Source of the DNA: Trichodelitschia bisporula
Lineage: Eukaryota; Ascomycota; Dothideomycetes; Phaeotrichales; Phaeotrichaceae
Length of the DNA: 64,000 bases
Direction of reading: 5' to 3'
NCBI GenBank assembly: GCA_010356995.1
Contig: ML996710.1
Location: forward strand, 189,911 to 253,910
Shown: in pieces, positions 46,189 through 55,713 of the stretch
Layout of the letters: each line of letters starts with the position of its first letter
Numbering within the stretch: the first letter of the stretch is position 1
Notes under the pieces: model-generated
What the model saw: only the letters and a program-made list of their open reading frames with translations
Told to the model about the DNA's origin: nothing
Database searches by the model: none
Translations under genes and position numbers: made by a program

Positions 46189-46791
46189 ATGGAAGCAATC
46201 CACGGTCTTGGTGGCACTGGGAAGACCCAGGTCGCCTTACAGTTTGCACATTGGGTGAGAGAGAACGACTTATACACCGATGGCCATAATAACCTCCGAA
46301 TCGGAGGGTGCAACGACCTTGACAACCTGGGCCCTCGGTTCTTCGTCCAGGTTGTTAAGGAGGAGGGCGACGAGTTCATGGAGATGTGGGTTGTCCTAGG
46401 TGGTGAAGTCCATGGTCCATGCGTTCTGGTCCAAGACCTGGACCAGGACGAAGATGTCAAGCTTTTCACGGCGGCCCTTGCTCAGGGTTTTTGGGCGCCG
46501 GCTCCTGAAGGGAGAGCTGGGGAGCCAGGACGGGAAGCTTTTCTACAAATTATTAGCTTCTATCGTGAAAGTATAACTCAAAGCGCTACTTACCATCGCC
46601 GAGCTCAGCACAACGCAAATCTGTTGGGAGGCCTAGTCCGGTCCGTTGAGTTTGTGTATGAAGAAGGCAACGTGTGCATAAAGATGGGGGTTGTTGTAAG
46701 TGGTGAAGTCCATAGTCTATCCGTTGCAGTCCAGGACCTGGACAAGAACCAAGATGTTCAGTTTGTCTCGAAGCTCTTTGATCAGGGATAA
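46189..46791 (+). pseudogene. NB-ARC (NLR/STAND) ATPase fragment with internally repeated tail
   Basis: A 200-codon open frame starts with MEAIHGLGGTGKTQVALQFA, a Walker A P-loop (GLGGTGKT) plus the following helix, exactly as in fungal NB-ARC or NLR immune-type ATPases. After about residue 30 the sequence no longer fits NB-ARC. Instead two related blocks appear (EEGDEFMEMWVVLGGEVHG and EEGNVCIKMGVVVSGEVHS), so the rest derives from a duplicated, unrelated segment. No Walker B, sensor or repeat domain is present, and upstream homology is broken. It is best read as a relic of an NLR gene joined to repeat DNA. It may be related to the TPR relic at 30 kb, but that is inference. Confidence 0.5.
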
Positions 46792-47012
46792 TATGCCACG
46801 CAACCTAATCGTGGTCATCCCCAGAGTTGAGAGTATTGAGGACCTCCAGAGGATGGCCCTTTTTCTGGCGCTGGCTCTAGAGCGAAAGCACCCACCGCTT
46901 GATCTTAGTCAAGATCAGGAGCTGTGATGACAGGACGGGAAGCCTTTCTATAAATCATTAGCTTCCGTCGTGAAATGCAACTCAAAGTGCTACTTACCAT
47001 CTCCGATTTCGA
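46524..47012. repeat. Direct duplication, about 80 bp, 410 bp apart
   Basis: GGACGGGAAGC.TTTCTA.AAAT.ATTAGCTTC at about 46528 recurs at about 46938 and continues through CTACTTACCATC. Between them a second pair (around 46375-46465 and 46650-46770) is also related. The segment grew by local duplication. Confidence 0.65.
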
Positions 47013-48123
47013 CGTAGCCGAGGACAGTTAGAAGCGTTCCGAGGAAGCGAGCGCCCGATCGGAGCTCCAAAACAAAAAGCGAACAGGATCAACGGAGAAA
47101 CGAGCATCATGCTCGCACAGGGGTAGGCGCAGATCATAAGCCTCAGCTGCGCTCAGGTAGACGTGTAAGGTCACGTCATTCGTAATGCTGGGTGAGAGTG
47201 TCACGAACCCCGAAGGCGATGATCCGAAACTTAGGATTGCAAAGTTGAGGGGAGGAGGGAAGGGTGAGAGACGAAAGACCCAAGTGCCATCTCCCCAAAA
47301 CTTTGCCAGAGCAGGAGCACAGGGTGGCGACCCGGTGTCTGGCAGGAGCTCTCCCCCCCCCCCCCAGTCTGGAGGGGACCTGACCAGAGCCGTGACGAAG
47401 AGGGCGGCAGCGAAACCGCCAATGAAGGCGTGGCTGATGAGGTCCGCCTTACGAAAGGCGGAGATGCACTCAGCACCTTTGAGCATGGGAGCAGAAATGC
47501 GGGTGGGTTCGGTTCATGAAGAGACAAAATCCATAGCGATGAAGGTTGAGCGATGAAAGTTGAGCGATGAAAGTTGAGCGATGAAGGTTGAGAAAGAGGA
47601 TGGACAGTTTTACTTCACAGGGGTAAAGTTGAAGTGAGTGGGATTGGGGAAAGGCGGTACTTAAGGGGATGGAGCGCATGCTATCGAAAGTATGCTGTGG
47701 GCAAGTGCCATCACGCAGCGCTGATACATCCGAAAGGCACACTCGGGCGTCGGTCCCGCTAGTCGCGTAGCAAACCACGCAAGCGAGGAAGCAGCCACTG
47801 CGGGGAGCAGCATCACCGGCAAGCGCTACACAGAGCCGGAGGGCGCGCTCGCTCATCGAGCCTTTCCTAGGGACCAGGGCGAGGGCGGGCCATATCTGCG
47901 TATCCCCGTTGAGACGGGTCTAGACAGTCTGAGGAAAGAATTCCTCCTCATCGCTCAAAGCCCTGAATGCGGGGGAAAGCTCATCCCCACATCCCATATT
48001 CGGATTCCGTTTTTTCGGCGGTAGGAGTGGCTCACCTGGTTTAGGCAGATCCTCATAGTCCCGCTCGTTCCGGAAACATTCACACATGTACTTACCTATC
48101 CATTCTTCGCCGAGCTTGAAAGG
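46792..48123. other. Gene-poor stretch with simple repeats
   Basis: It contains a 13-C run (47353-47365) and three to four copies of a 14-base unit GTTGAGCGATGAAA (47542-47594). A minus-strand 152-codon frame (47028-47486) includes a hydrophobic segment, but the C-run lies inside it and no family is seen. Confidence 0.4.
47542..47594. repeat. 14-bp tandem repeat (GTTGAGCGATGAAA)
   Basis: About 3.5 units, nearly identical, AT-neutral; no coding meaning seen. Confidence 0.8.
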
Positions 48124-48912
48124 TCACGACCTTACCGTTTTGATGGCGTTCTCGAGCTCCTGTACTTCCTTTGAGGAGAGGGGAGCGTCGTTGGGCACAA
48201 TTTCATCGAAGAGCCCTTCGTAGCTCGTGTCGAAGAGACTCTCGACAAAGGCGCTACAAAGGGATGACACGACTATTATACGCAGCTTCGGCTCCCGAGA
48301 GGCAATACGTACCAGAGCGGTACATGCAGTCGCGAGAGAGGGACAGTCCAAGTGTAAGGAGGCATGTTAGCAGTCTTAAGCCGATCCTGGTCTTTTGGTG
48401 GGAGGGGAATGGTTTCGTCAAGGGAGGTTCCGGTCCAGGATAGAGGCGCAAAGACGAGGCGGCGGGCCGCGAGGTGTATAAGTGTGTTGGCCCGCTTTTC
48501 TAGTGGGAAGCGAATAGCCTGGGTACAGTACTCGATCGCTGCACCTTTACGCATATTTGTTTCGTTGCCGTGGGTTGGAAAGAGTCCGGTTAGAGATGCG
48601 AGCTCGGGGATACGCTGGAGTTCTGTGTCTGGAACTAGAAAGTAGCGATTCTGTCTAGGGTTAAAGGGCGAAAGATAGGTACTGACGATAGGCATTCAGA
48701 ACGTACGCCGAAGTCGACGAGATCGTAGTTGAAGCGTCGAAGCAGCGTAACCTTCCACTCGACAATGGTAATGCCTTCTTCGCCGAGGCGATCGAGAAGC
48801 TGGACTACACGCGGGTCGAAGGTCTTCTCGGCCCAAAGTTGCTTGATGACGTTCAGAACCATGGCTTGTTCACGATGGATCAAATCGGTCAGGTTTCTGT
48901 CAAAGTTCAAGG
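48124..48912 (-). pseudogene. Unrecognised spliced coding relic
   Basis: A minus-strand exon (48912-48707, after a CTCCAG acceptor) encodes REQAMVLNVIKQLWAEKTFD and onward. A 56-nt intron (GTACGT donor, CTTTAAC branch, GACAG acceptor) joins it to an exon from 48650 (RYFLVPDTELQRIPELASLT ...). That frame is lost near 48380 and resumes one base off as CPSLATACTALVRIASREPK, ending at a GTAAGG donor-like site (about 48132). No start codon or upstream exon is found, and no following exon was found. The sequence is clearly protein-derived, mixed alpha-helical, but the family is unknown. A single frameshift might be a sequencing error. Confidence 0.4.
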
Positions 48913-49443
48913 CTGGAGGACAAGTTGCCGATCGATATTGACAAATAGAGGCGAGGTCGGCACAGGTAGTATAGAGGTAAGCTCGGTGCAGATGGTATAA
49001 AGGTGAATGTTGTACTAGGAGTAGGCAGTCAATAGGTGGGCATTAGTTCACCTTCTCGGACTATTTAAGGTTCGGAAATCTGTGCATGACGTACTCTCAA
49101 GACCGGTCTAAAGAGCGCATAGATCAAGGGAGAGCAAAAAGAATTGGATGTTGTCGTCTTCACTTCAAAGCGATGCAGCGACAAGCAAGGCCTTATTGTA
49201 TTAGTGCCTGCGTCGGCGTCCGCAGCAAGTAGCACGCAATGTGACCGAGTGGGCGCAATGCGCCATTCCTCGTACGTGCGACCACTTCCCCATGTCCAAT
49301 TCCCCTCTTTTTGACGGGGAAGCGTACTCCAGTGAATGGTCCCTTGGTCCATGTTTAACTGCAGCCCCAGCCACCACCGCTCCGTTCCTCTTTTCTTCCG
49401 GCAAGGAAAAGATATACCCAAAAAGTATCGGCAAAAAGAATGT
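48913..49443. other. Intergenic, nothing recognised
   Basis: Upstream of the coding relic and downstream of tRNA-Leu. No feature seen. Confidence 0.4.
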
Positions 49444-49542
49444 TGACAAGGACGAGATTCGAACTCGTGCTCATTTCTGAATCAGGAAGCGGTGTTAAGC
49501 TGGACCTTAACCTGACGCCTTAACCAACTCGGCCACCTTGCC
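49444..49542 (-). tRNA. tRNA-Leu (anticodon AAG) with a 17-nt intron
   Basis: The acceptor arms GGCAAGG and CCTTGTC pair (one G-U), the discriminator is A, and the D arm GGCCGAGTTGGTTAAGGC and long variable arm mark a class II tRNA. The anticodon stem TCAGG/CCTGA encloses T-T-A-A-G-G, so the anticodon is AAG; the intron follows position 37. The T arm is ACGAG-TTCGAAT-CTCGT. TTTTT lies just downstream on the minus strand. Confidence 0.92.
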
Positions 49543-50157
49543 ATTGAATAAGATGTTAAACCCCCAAATTGATTATAAGCCAAAAGCTTTGGTCAATCTC
49601 AGTTCCTCGCCAGCCCTTCCCCACATTCCGCACTCAGCTGGAATAATAACTCTCGACTCTACCATGCCAGCGGAGGGACGCACTTAAGTCTCATGAACCT
49701 CCCGACAGCTCCCCAACGAATCTACGCCTCACCGGAAGGATCATTACCATTCGGGCCGATTAGAACTAGTTTCGTAGTCCCCGAGTCCCCGGCCGAGGGG
49801 AGTTAAGGCCACCCGCCCGAACGCACGCTCTCTTAGCCTAAGGCTGTGGCAAGCTCAGCCTCTCCACAATCTCCACGTCCTCTGGCTGTGCCTCCCATTC
49901 TGCCTTGCTAACTTGAGATGTGATGGCATGAGGGCCCATGCTAGTCTTCTCTAGCTCGTTTGGCATCAAGTCTAACGAAGCACCCCGCCCCGATGGCCTG
50001 CGAAGTCAAGGCGTATGCTTGTTGTGGGCTTAACGAAAGCTGTTCCGTGAGACATGTATAAGTTGATGATGGGCCGGCGACGTCGGACGGCATCGACTCA
50101 GCAACTGTGACTTCATCCCTACCAGCCTTCCATTCCCACCATCAAACGCCCGTCATC
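49543..50157. other. Intergenic region upstream of the RTA1-like gene
   Basis: No coding frame. The 3' part is a C-rich leader (CCATTCCCACCATCAAACGCC) before the ATG. Confidence 0.45.
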
Positions 50158-51222
50158 ATGTCGAGTACAACGAGCTCGGAGCCGTCCCACACGGTAGACT
50201 TCTCCGTCAAGTGCGTCACCGCAACCCCCGGCAAATACGGCAACGTGCCCATCGACGCCTGCAACTCCTACTACAACTTCGACCCGCAGTACGTGCCAGC
50301 CCTGGCCGTTGCAGTCATCTTCGGCATCCTCACCATCGCTCACATCGCCTGGGCCGCCGTGTACAAAAAGGTACGCCCATCCACCTTCTCCGCCACTTAG
50401 CTAACCTTAACCCCCCGTCAGTGGTACTGCTGGGTCCTAATAATGGGCGCCCTCTGGGAAACCCTCGCCTTCACAACCCACGCCCTCGGCGCCCACAACC
50501 AGCAATCCATCGCCTACGCCACAGCCCACAGCCTCCTCTACCTCCTCGCCCCGCTCTGGATCAACGCCTTCGCCTACATGACCTTCGCCCGCCTCGTCTA
50601 TTTCTACCTCCCCTCACAGGCCCTCGCCGGGGGGCGCATCCACGCAACCAGCCTCGCCAAGTACTTCGTCATCGCCGACGTCCTCAGCTTCATCATCCAA
50701 GCCGCCGGCGGCGTCATGGCGTCGCCCGGTGCGGATCCCAGCACCATCAAGACGGGGATTAACATCTACATGGCCGGCATCGGCGTGCAGGAGGCCTTTG
50801 TGCTGTGCTTCGTAGCGCTGATGGTCGTGTTCCACCGCGCGGCGCTGCGGCTCGAGCGCGAGGGCGGGGCGCTGGGACAGGAGAGACGCTGGCGCGCGCT
50901 GCTGTTTGCGCTGTACGCTGTGCTGGCGATGATTACGGTGCGCATTGCGTATCGCATTGCAGAGTACGGCGGCGGGATGAAGCCTTCCAATCCGATCCCG
51001 TTTCATGAGGCGTATGCCTATGCGCTGGATGCGGCGCCGATGATGGTTGCGATTTTAATCTTGGCGGTTGTGCATCCGGGAAGGACGCTGGTGGGGCCGG
51101 AGAGCGAGTTCCCGCGCTTGTCGTGGAAGGAAAAGAAGGTGATTAAGTTGGAAAGGAAGGCGGTGAGGAAGGAGGCGAAGAGGGTGAAGAGGGAGGGGAG
51201 TGGGTATTATGAGGAAGTTTAG
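50158..51222 (+). CDS. RTA1-like seven-helix membrane protein, 337 aa, 2 exons
   Basis: Exons are 50158-50370 and 50422-51222; the 51-nt intron has GTACGC, GCTAACC and GTCAG. Seven hydrophobic segments are visible, starting YVPALAVAVIFGILTIAHIAW. Family signatures are present: LWETLAF after helix 2, YLLAPLWINAFAYMTFARLVYF, FVIADVLSFIIQAAGG, MAGIGVQEAFVLCF and the FHEAYAYALDAAPMMVAI helix. The C-tail is Lys/Arg-rich. RTA1/Rsb1-type proteins sit in the plasma membrane and are linked to sphingoid-base export and resistance to toxic lipophiles. In this neighbourhood a role in efflux or self-protection is possible but unproven. An earlier in-frame ATG (50107) exists; 50158 has the better context. 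Confidence 0.9.
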
Positions 51223-52075
51223 AGGGATTGATTGTGGGACGGATGGCTTGCCTCTGGGTTTGGTGTGTATATGGCTTGGGGTTGCTGGGGATGCTGCTGT
51301 TTATTGTTTAGTGAGCATAGGTGGCGGGGACTGGGAGGCGTATGGGGTGCATAGAACGGCGGCTCGATTTAGTGGGAGTTCCGGGTCCATTAGGGTAGTA
51401 TAGGCATTTGGTGCGGAAATTGAAGACTATGTGAAGGGCAGCAGTTGCGATGCTTTGATGACATGCATATGGGTGTAAGGACTTTCCGAAGCCCGAGATG
51501 TGCGATCAGAGGCGGGGAGGTTCAGGCAGCACTCAGGCCTGCAAGACACAAGACGCGACGGGCTTGACCTCACACCATCGCCGAGCATTCCACCTCACGG
51601 TGTCCTTTGACATGGCATGAGATATGCGAAAACGAATGTTCCTAGCGTCGTGATACTGAAGCGGAGATAACAGCGTTGATGCTGCGATAGAGCAGTGCTT
51701 GACGGTGGAGCTAATCGAGCATAGATTACCCTCCATGACTCCTGCTCTGCCTCATTGATACCGAATACCACCGGACTTGCAAGGAGCGAAAATGGCAGAG
51801 TGCGGCACTGCAGCTTCGTCCACAGTAAGTCCGCAGCAGGCATCCAACGACCTGCGGCACTAACTCCCTCCGCTCCTCATCCGCAAACCGCGCGCCCCCG
51901 GACATAGCGCCGCCCAGCCGGACAAAACCACACGCTTAAGTACCGCCGCCGCTCCACCACCGCATAAAAAGATGCCATGCCTTCCCCGTCCAGCATCATC
52001 ATTCTCACCTCCATCCTCACCGCCCTCATCTCACTCTTCCTCGCTCTCCGTCCCCTCTACACCGAAACCGAAACC
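51223..52075. other. Intergenic region and SDR promoter
   Basis: CATAAAAAG at 51962-51970 is TATA-like. The in-frame ATG at 51977 is too close to it to be transcribed from it, which favours ATG 52076 for the SDR. No other feature was seen. Confidence 0.4.
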
Positions 52076-53113
52076 ATGACGTCTCTCCAGCAGATCCGCG
52101 CCCAGCTCCCCGACATCCAGCGTCTCGGCCCGGGGCTAGTCGGCGTCTTCGGTAGGCTCATATCAGTCCCGCAAACCCCTTACAGTAACTAACATCCCCA
52201 GTCGGAGCCACAGGCGGCATCTGCGAGCACACTGCCCGCGAATTCGCCCGCCACGCCGCCTCGCCCCGCATCTACATCATCGGCCGCAACGCCACCGCCG
52301 GCACCGCCCTCGTCTCCGAATTCCAAACCCTGAACTCCGGCGCCTCAGTCCAATTCATACAAAGCGACGTCTCGCTCCTGCGCAACGTTGATGCCGTGTG
52401 CGCGGAAATCAGCGCCAAGGAGTCGAAGATCAACCTCCTGATGCTGAGCGCGGGGATCATGACGTTGTCGCGCGACGGTGGGTAGTCTGCGTTTATGAGC
52501 TGCGCCTTTTGCTAATAGGGTAGAAACGACGGAGGGCATTGATCGCAAACTGGCGCTGCATTATTACTCCCGTGTCCGCTTCACGCAGAACTTACTCCCG
52601 CTCTTGCGCGCGGCGACGGATTCCCCGCTCGCGCGCATCGTGTCCGTACTCGGCGGGGGATATGAATGGGCCGCCTCGCGCATCGACCCGAATAACCTAG
52701 ACCTCAAGACGGGGTACGGCGTGTCCGCGGCCGCGGGCTACGCAACCACGATGCAGACGCTGGCATGGTGGCACCTCGCCGCCGACCCCGCGAACAAAGG
52801 CATCTCGTTCTTACATCTGCAGCCTGGGGGTGTGAATACGGGACTGGCGAAGAAGTCGTTCGGCCCGGTTGTGGGGGGTATTTTGAATGGGTTGTTTACG
52901 CTTATACCGAGTAAGTATGCGTCGACGCCGGAGGTGGCAGGGGAGAGGACGGCGTTTGTGGCGGCGTTGGCGAAGGTTGGTGATGGGGCGCGTTTGGTGG
53001 CGCGGGACGGAGCGGAGACGGGAGACGCGAAGGTGCTGAAGGGACTGAAGGAGGCGGGGCTTGAGGAGAAGGTGTGGGCGCATACGGAGGAGGTGTTTAA
53101 GGGGATTGAGTGA
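52076..53113 (+). CDS. Atypical short-chain dehydrogenase/reductase, 313 aa, 3 exons
   Basis: Exons are 52076-52151, 52202-52477 and 52524-53113; introns of 50 and 46 nt are in phase. The Rossmann glycine motif VGATGGICE is formed by joining exons 1 and 2, followed by RIYIIGRN, LLMLSAG (the NNAG position, with Ser-Ala-Gly) and a long active-site loop. At the expected YxxxK site the sequence is GYATTMQTLAW, so the Tyr is kept but the Lys is Met, as in some fungal SDR-like proteins of unknown activity. PGGVNTGL matches the usual PG..T motif. It could be an oxidoreductase with unusual chemistry or non-catalytic. Starting at 51977 instead would add a 33-residue N-terminal hydrophobic anchor. It lies 1 kb upstream of the P450, same strand. 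Confidence 0.85.
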
Positions 53114-53896
53114 GGGAGGAGATAGGGATGGTTGGGGTTGATGGTGGTATGGTGGTTTATGTTGGCGTGCGCAATACCCGATTCGCTTTTTGCTTTGGTG
53201 TTCTGTTCCTCAGATATGATCGAGAGAGACGGAGCTTTGATGTATTACGATCTGGAACTTTTCGGGCTGATTTGATGCTGGACAGGTAATGACTGGAGTA
53301 TGGACGGGTTGGTGGAGCGTCGGGTGTATATACAATTTTCCATATCCCTTGCTGCTCGCTGTTAATAGAATGTCGCTGACTTTCCCGAGAACTATCCCTT
53401 CAGCTGTAGGTCGGGCGGTACTTGCAAAAGCCCCAGCTCTTCAACTCAACAGAAGTGGAAGCGACACGATGTAACAACGTCTCTTCTGCTCCCTAAGAGT
53501 ATCACGAACCACACCTTTAACCCCACTACCCCTCGCCCCCGCAAAGCCCACCCGATCCCACTCTCCCACCGCCAACCCTCACCAATTTAAACTCTCCATC
53601 ATCATCCCACCTCCCCGGGCTCCACATGCAACCTCCTCCCCCCCCCCACCACGCCATCTCCTACGGTAGGTAAACCCCGCCCAATCCCCAGCATCACATG
53701 CAGCCCCTCGCCTACCCCCCCCCGCATATCCTTAGCCCAGCGCCGTCGCACACGCAGGAGCGATAAGCACACCCCAGCCACCCAAAAAAGTCCTGACCGC
53801 CCATCCCATGTACTTTCCATGTTTTCCTCGGCAAAAACAAGAGGCCCAGTGGCTTGGACTTTTTTGCATAGCACATGCACCCTCGTCGAAAGGCCT
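53114..53896. other. Intergenic, C-rich
   Basis: Between the SDR and P450 genes, with several C-runs (about 53638-53648 and 53716-53724). No coding feature is supported. Confidence 0.45.
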
Positions 53897-53940
53897 GCAG
53901 CGAGGCGCCGCTAGCCCCGCAGCGAGGCGCCGCTAGCCTC
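53897..53940. repeat. Two tandem 22-bp copies in the P450 promoter
   Basis: GCAGCGAGGCGCCGCTAGCC occurs at 53897 and 53919, about 165-205 bases before the P450 ATG. Each contains the palindrome GGCGCC inside a larger dyad (AGCGAGGCGCCGCT). It could be a regulator site. Confidence 0.85.
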
Positions 53941-54103
53941 GCGCCCCGCGCGGGCGGGTTCCCCTCCGAATTAACCGTCCCGCTAGGGTGAACTCCCCGC
54001 CGCCGCGGGAGGCCTATTTTAGCGAGCGGGGCCCCGCGCGCTATCGTGTCCCCCAGTACCGTCCATCATCCAGCCTCGCTTTCCTCGGCTCCCTTTGGTC
54101 GCC

Positions 54104-55654
54104 ATGGCCCTCCTCACCCTCTCCTGGACACACATCGGCCTCGGCCTCGCAGCGCTCATCATCGCAACACTAGCCCGCGCCGTTTACCGCCTTACCCTCC
54201 ATCCGCTCGCCAAGTTCCCAGGCCCAAAACTCGCAGCTGTGAGCTACAAATACGAATTCTTCTACGACGGCATCCGCCCGGGCACATACAACTCCCACAT
54301 CGCCCTCCTCCACGCCACCTACGGGCCCGTGGTGCGCATCAACCCCTCGGAGCTACACATCTCCGACCCGCGCTTCATCGACACGCTCTACGCGGTCGGC
54401 GGGCGCCGGCGGGACAAAAGCGCCTACTTCCTCAATGCCTTCGGCTCCATCGCCGCGATGAGCGGCTTCGCGACGCCCGGGCACGAACACCATCGCCTCA
54501 GGCGCGCGCCGCTGAATCGTTTCTTCAGCAGGGCGAGTATTGCGCGCTTGGAGCCGCTGGTGCATGAACTCGCGCAACGACTTTGCGACCGATTGTTAGC
54601 GTGGGAGGGCCGGGGGAGTTTTGACGTCGCCATGGCGTATTCGTGCTACACCACCGACGTGATTACCGCGTACTGCTTCGGCCAAGCGCACGGATTTTTG
54701 GACCGGGAAGGGGGGGGGTGGGAACCGAATCTACGGCCTGCGATTCATGCGGGTTGTCGCACGTTGCCGGTTATGCGGCAGTGGCCGTGGATATTCAGCA
54801 TCATCAATTCGCTCCCCGATGCGCTGGCCAAAGCCATGGATCCGGATCTAGCGATTTGGATCGACCACCTCAACGCCCTGACTGCGCATATCGGGACTAT
54901 CAAGGCACGGTTCGACAAAGGTGGCAAGGCGGATCTCCCGGAGAGCGTGTTCGTGGAATTACTCCAGTCCGATCTGCCGGACGCTGAGAAAACGGTTCCG
55001 AGGCTGGGGGCTGAGGCGAGCAGTCTCATTTCCGCGGGGACGGAGACGACGGCGTGGACGCTGAGTGTGCTTACGTTTCACCTGCTTGATAAACCGGCGA
55101 TGCTGGAGCGGTTGACGGGGGAGTTGGACAGGGCGGCGCCGGATCCCAAGCGTTTACCGCCGTGGGCAAGTCTCGAGCGGTTACCTTTCCTGTCGGCGTG
55201 TATCCTGGAGGCTTTGCGGCTGAGCTACGGCGTTGCGACGCGGTTGGCGCGGGTTGCGCCGGATGAGGACTTGGTGTATGAGGGGAAGGGCGTGCGGTAC
55301 GTGATCCCGCGGGGCACGGCGGTGAGCATGGCGAACCCGCTTATTCATCACAACGAGGAGATTTTCCCTGAGCCGTTGGAGTTTGTGCCGGAGCGGTGGT
55401 TGGATGGGAAGGGGGGGAGGAGACGGGATTTGGAAGGTTACTTGTTGAGTTTTAGTAAGGGGTCCAGGCAGTGCCTGGGGATGAATTTGGCGTATGCGGA
55501 GTTGTATGTTGGGGCGGCGGCGGTGGTGCTCAGGGTGTTGCCGCGGATGGAGCTGGTCGAGACGACGGTTAGGGATGTGCGGTATCATCATGAGGTGTTT
55601 ATTCCGGCGGTTGATCCTGAGAGTAAAGGGGTGAGGGTTGCGATCAAGGCGTAA
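54104..55654 (+). CDS. Cytochrome P450 monooxygenase, 516 aa, single exon
   Basis: ATG 54104 opens a continuous frame with an N-terminal membrane anchor (WTHIGLGLAALIIATLARAV), then FPGPKLAA, the I-helix motif AGTETT (311-316), ExxR as EALR (369-372), FVPERWLDG and the heme loop FSKGSRQCLGMNLA with Cys457. All key residues are present and the length is normal, so it should be an active ER-bound heme monooxygenase. Sequence style (trichodiene-oxygenase-like CYP, YKYEFFYDGI) suits specialised metabolism. It is intronless, unlike its neighbours. Its stop lies 59 bases from the stop of the convergent minus-strand gene, so the 3' UTRs probably overlap. Confidence 0.95.
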   Translation: MALLTLSWTHIGLGLAALIIATLARAVYRLTLHPLAKFPGPKLAAVSYKYEFFYDGIRPGTYNSHIALLHATYGPVVRINPSELHISDPRFIDTLYAVGGRRRDKSAYFLNAFGSIAAMSGFATPGHEHHRLRRAPLNRFFSRASIARLEPLVHELAQRLCDRLLAWEGRGSFDVAMAYSCYTTDVITAYCFGQAHGFLDREGGGWEPNLRPAIHAGCRTLPVMRQWPWIFSIINSLPDALAKAMDPDLAIWIDHLNALTAHIGTIKARFDKGGKADLPESVFVELLQSDLPDAEKTVPRLGAEASSLISAGTETTAWTLSVLTFHLLDKPAMLERLTGELDRAAPDPKRLPPWASLERLPFLSACILEALRLSYGVATRLARVAPDEDLVYEGKGVRYVIPRGTAVSMANPLIHHNEEIFPEPLEFVPERWLDGKGGRRRDLEGYLLSFSKGSRQCLGMNLAYAELYVGAAAVVLRVLPRMELVETTVRDVRYHHEVFIPAVDPESKGVRVAIKA

Positions 55655-55713
55655 TACACGGCGGAGGGTGTGAGAATCAAGGAGACTATTACTGTATCTA
55701 AAGCACTGCCAAC

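Noticed and set aside
45747-46469. 240-codon minus-strand frame across the tandem repeats and NB-ARC relic
   Set aside because: It is antisense to the P-loop sequence, Ser/Arg/Pro-rich and repeat-derived.
47028-47486. 152-codon minus-strand frame with a hydrophobic segment
   Set aside because: Crosses a 13-C run; the openness depends on that run and no family is seen.
28333-55654. A complete biosynthetic gene cluster
   Set aside because: No PKS, NRPS, terpene synthase, DMATS or RiPP precursor was found in the window, so only a tailoring/transport set is claimed.
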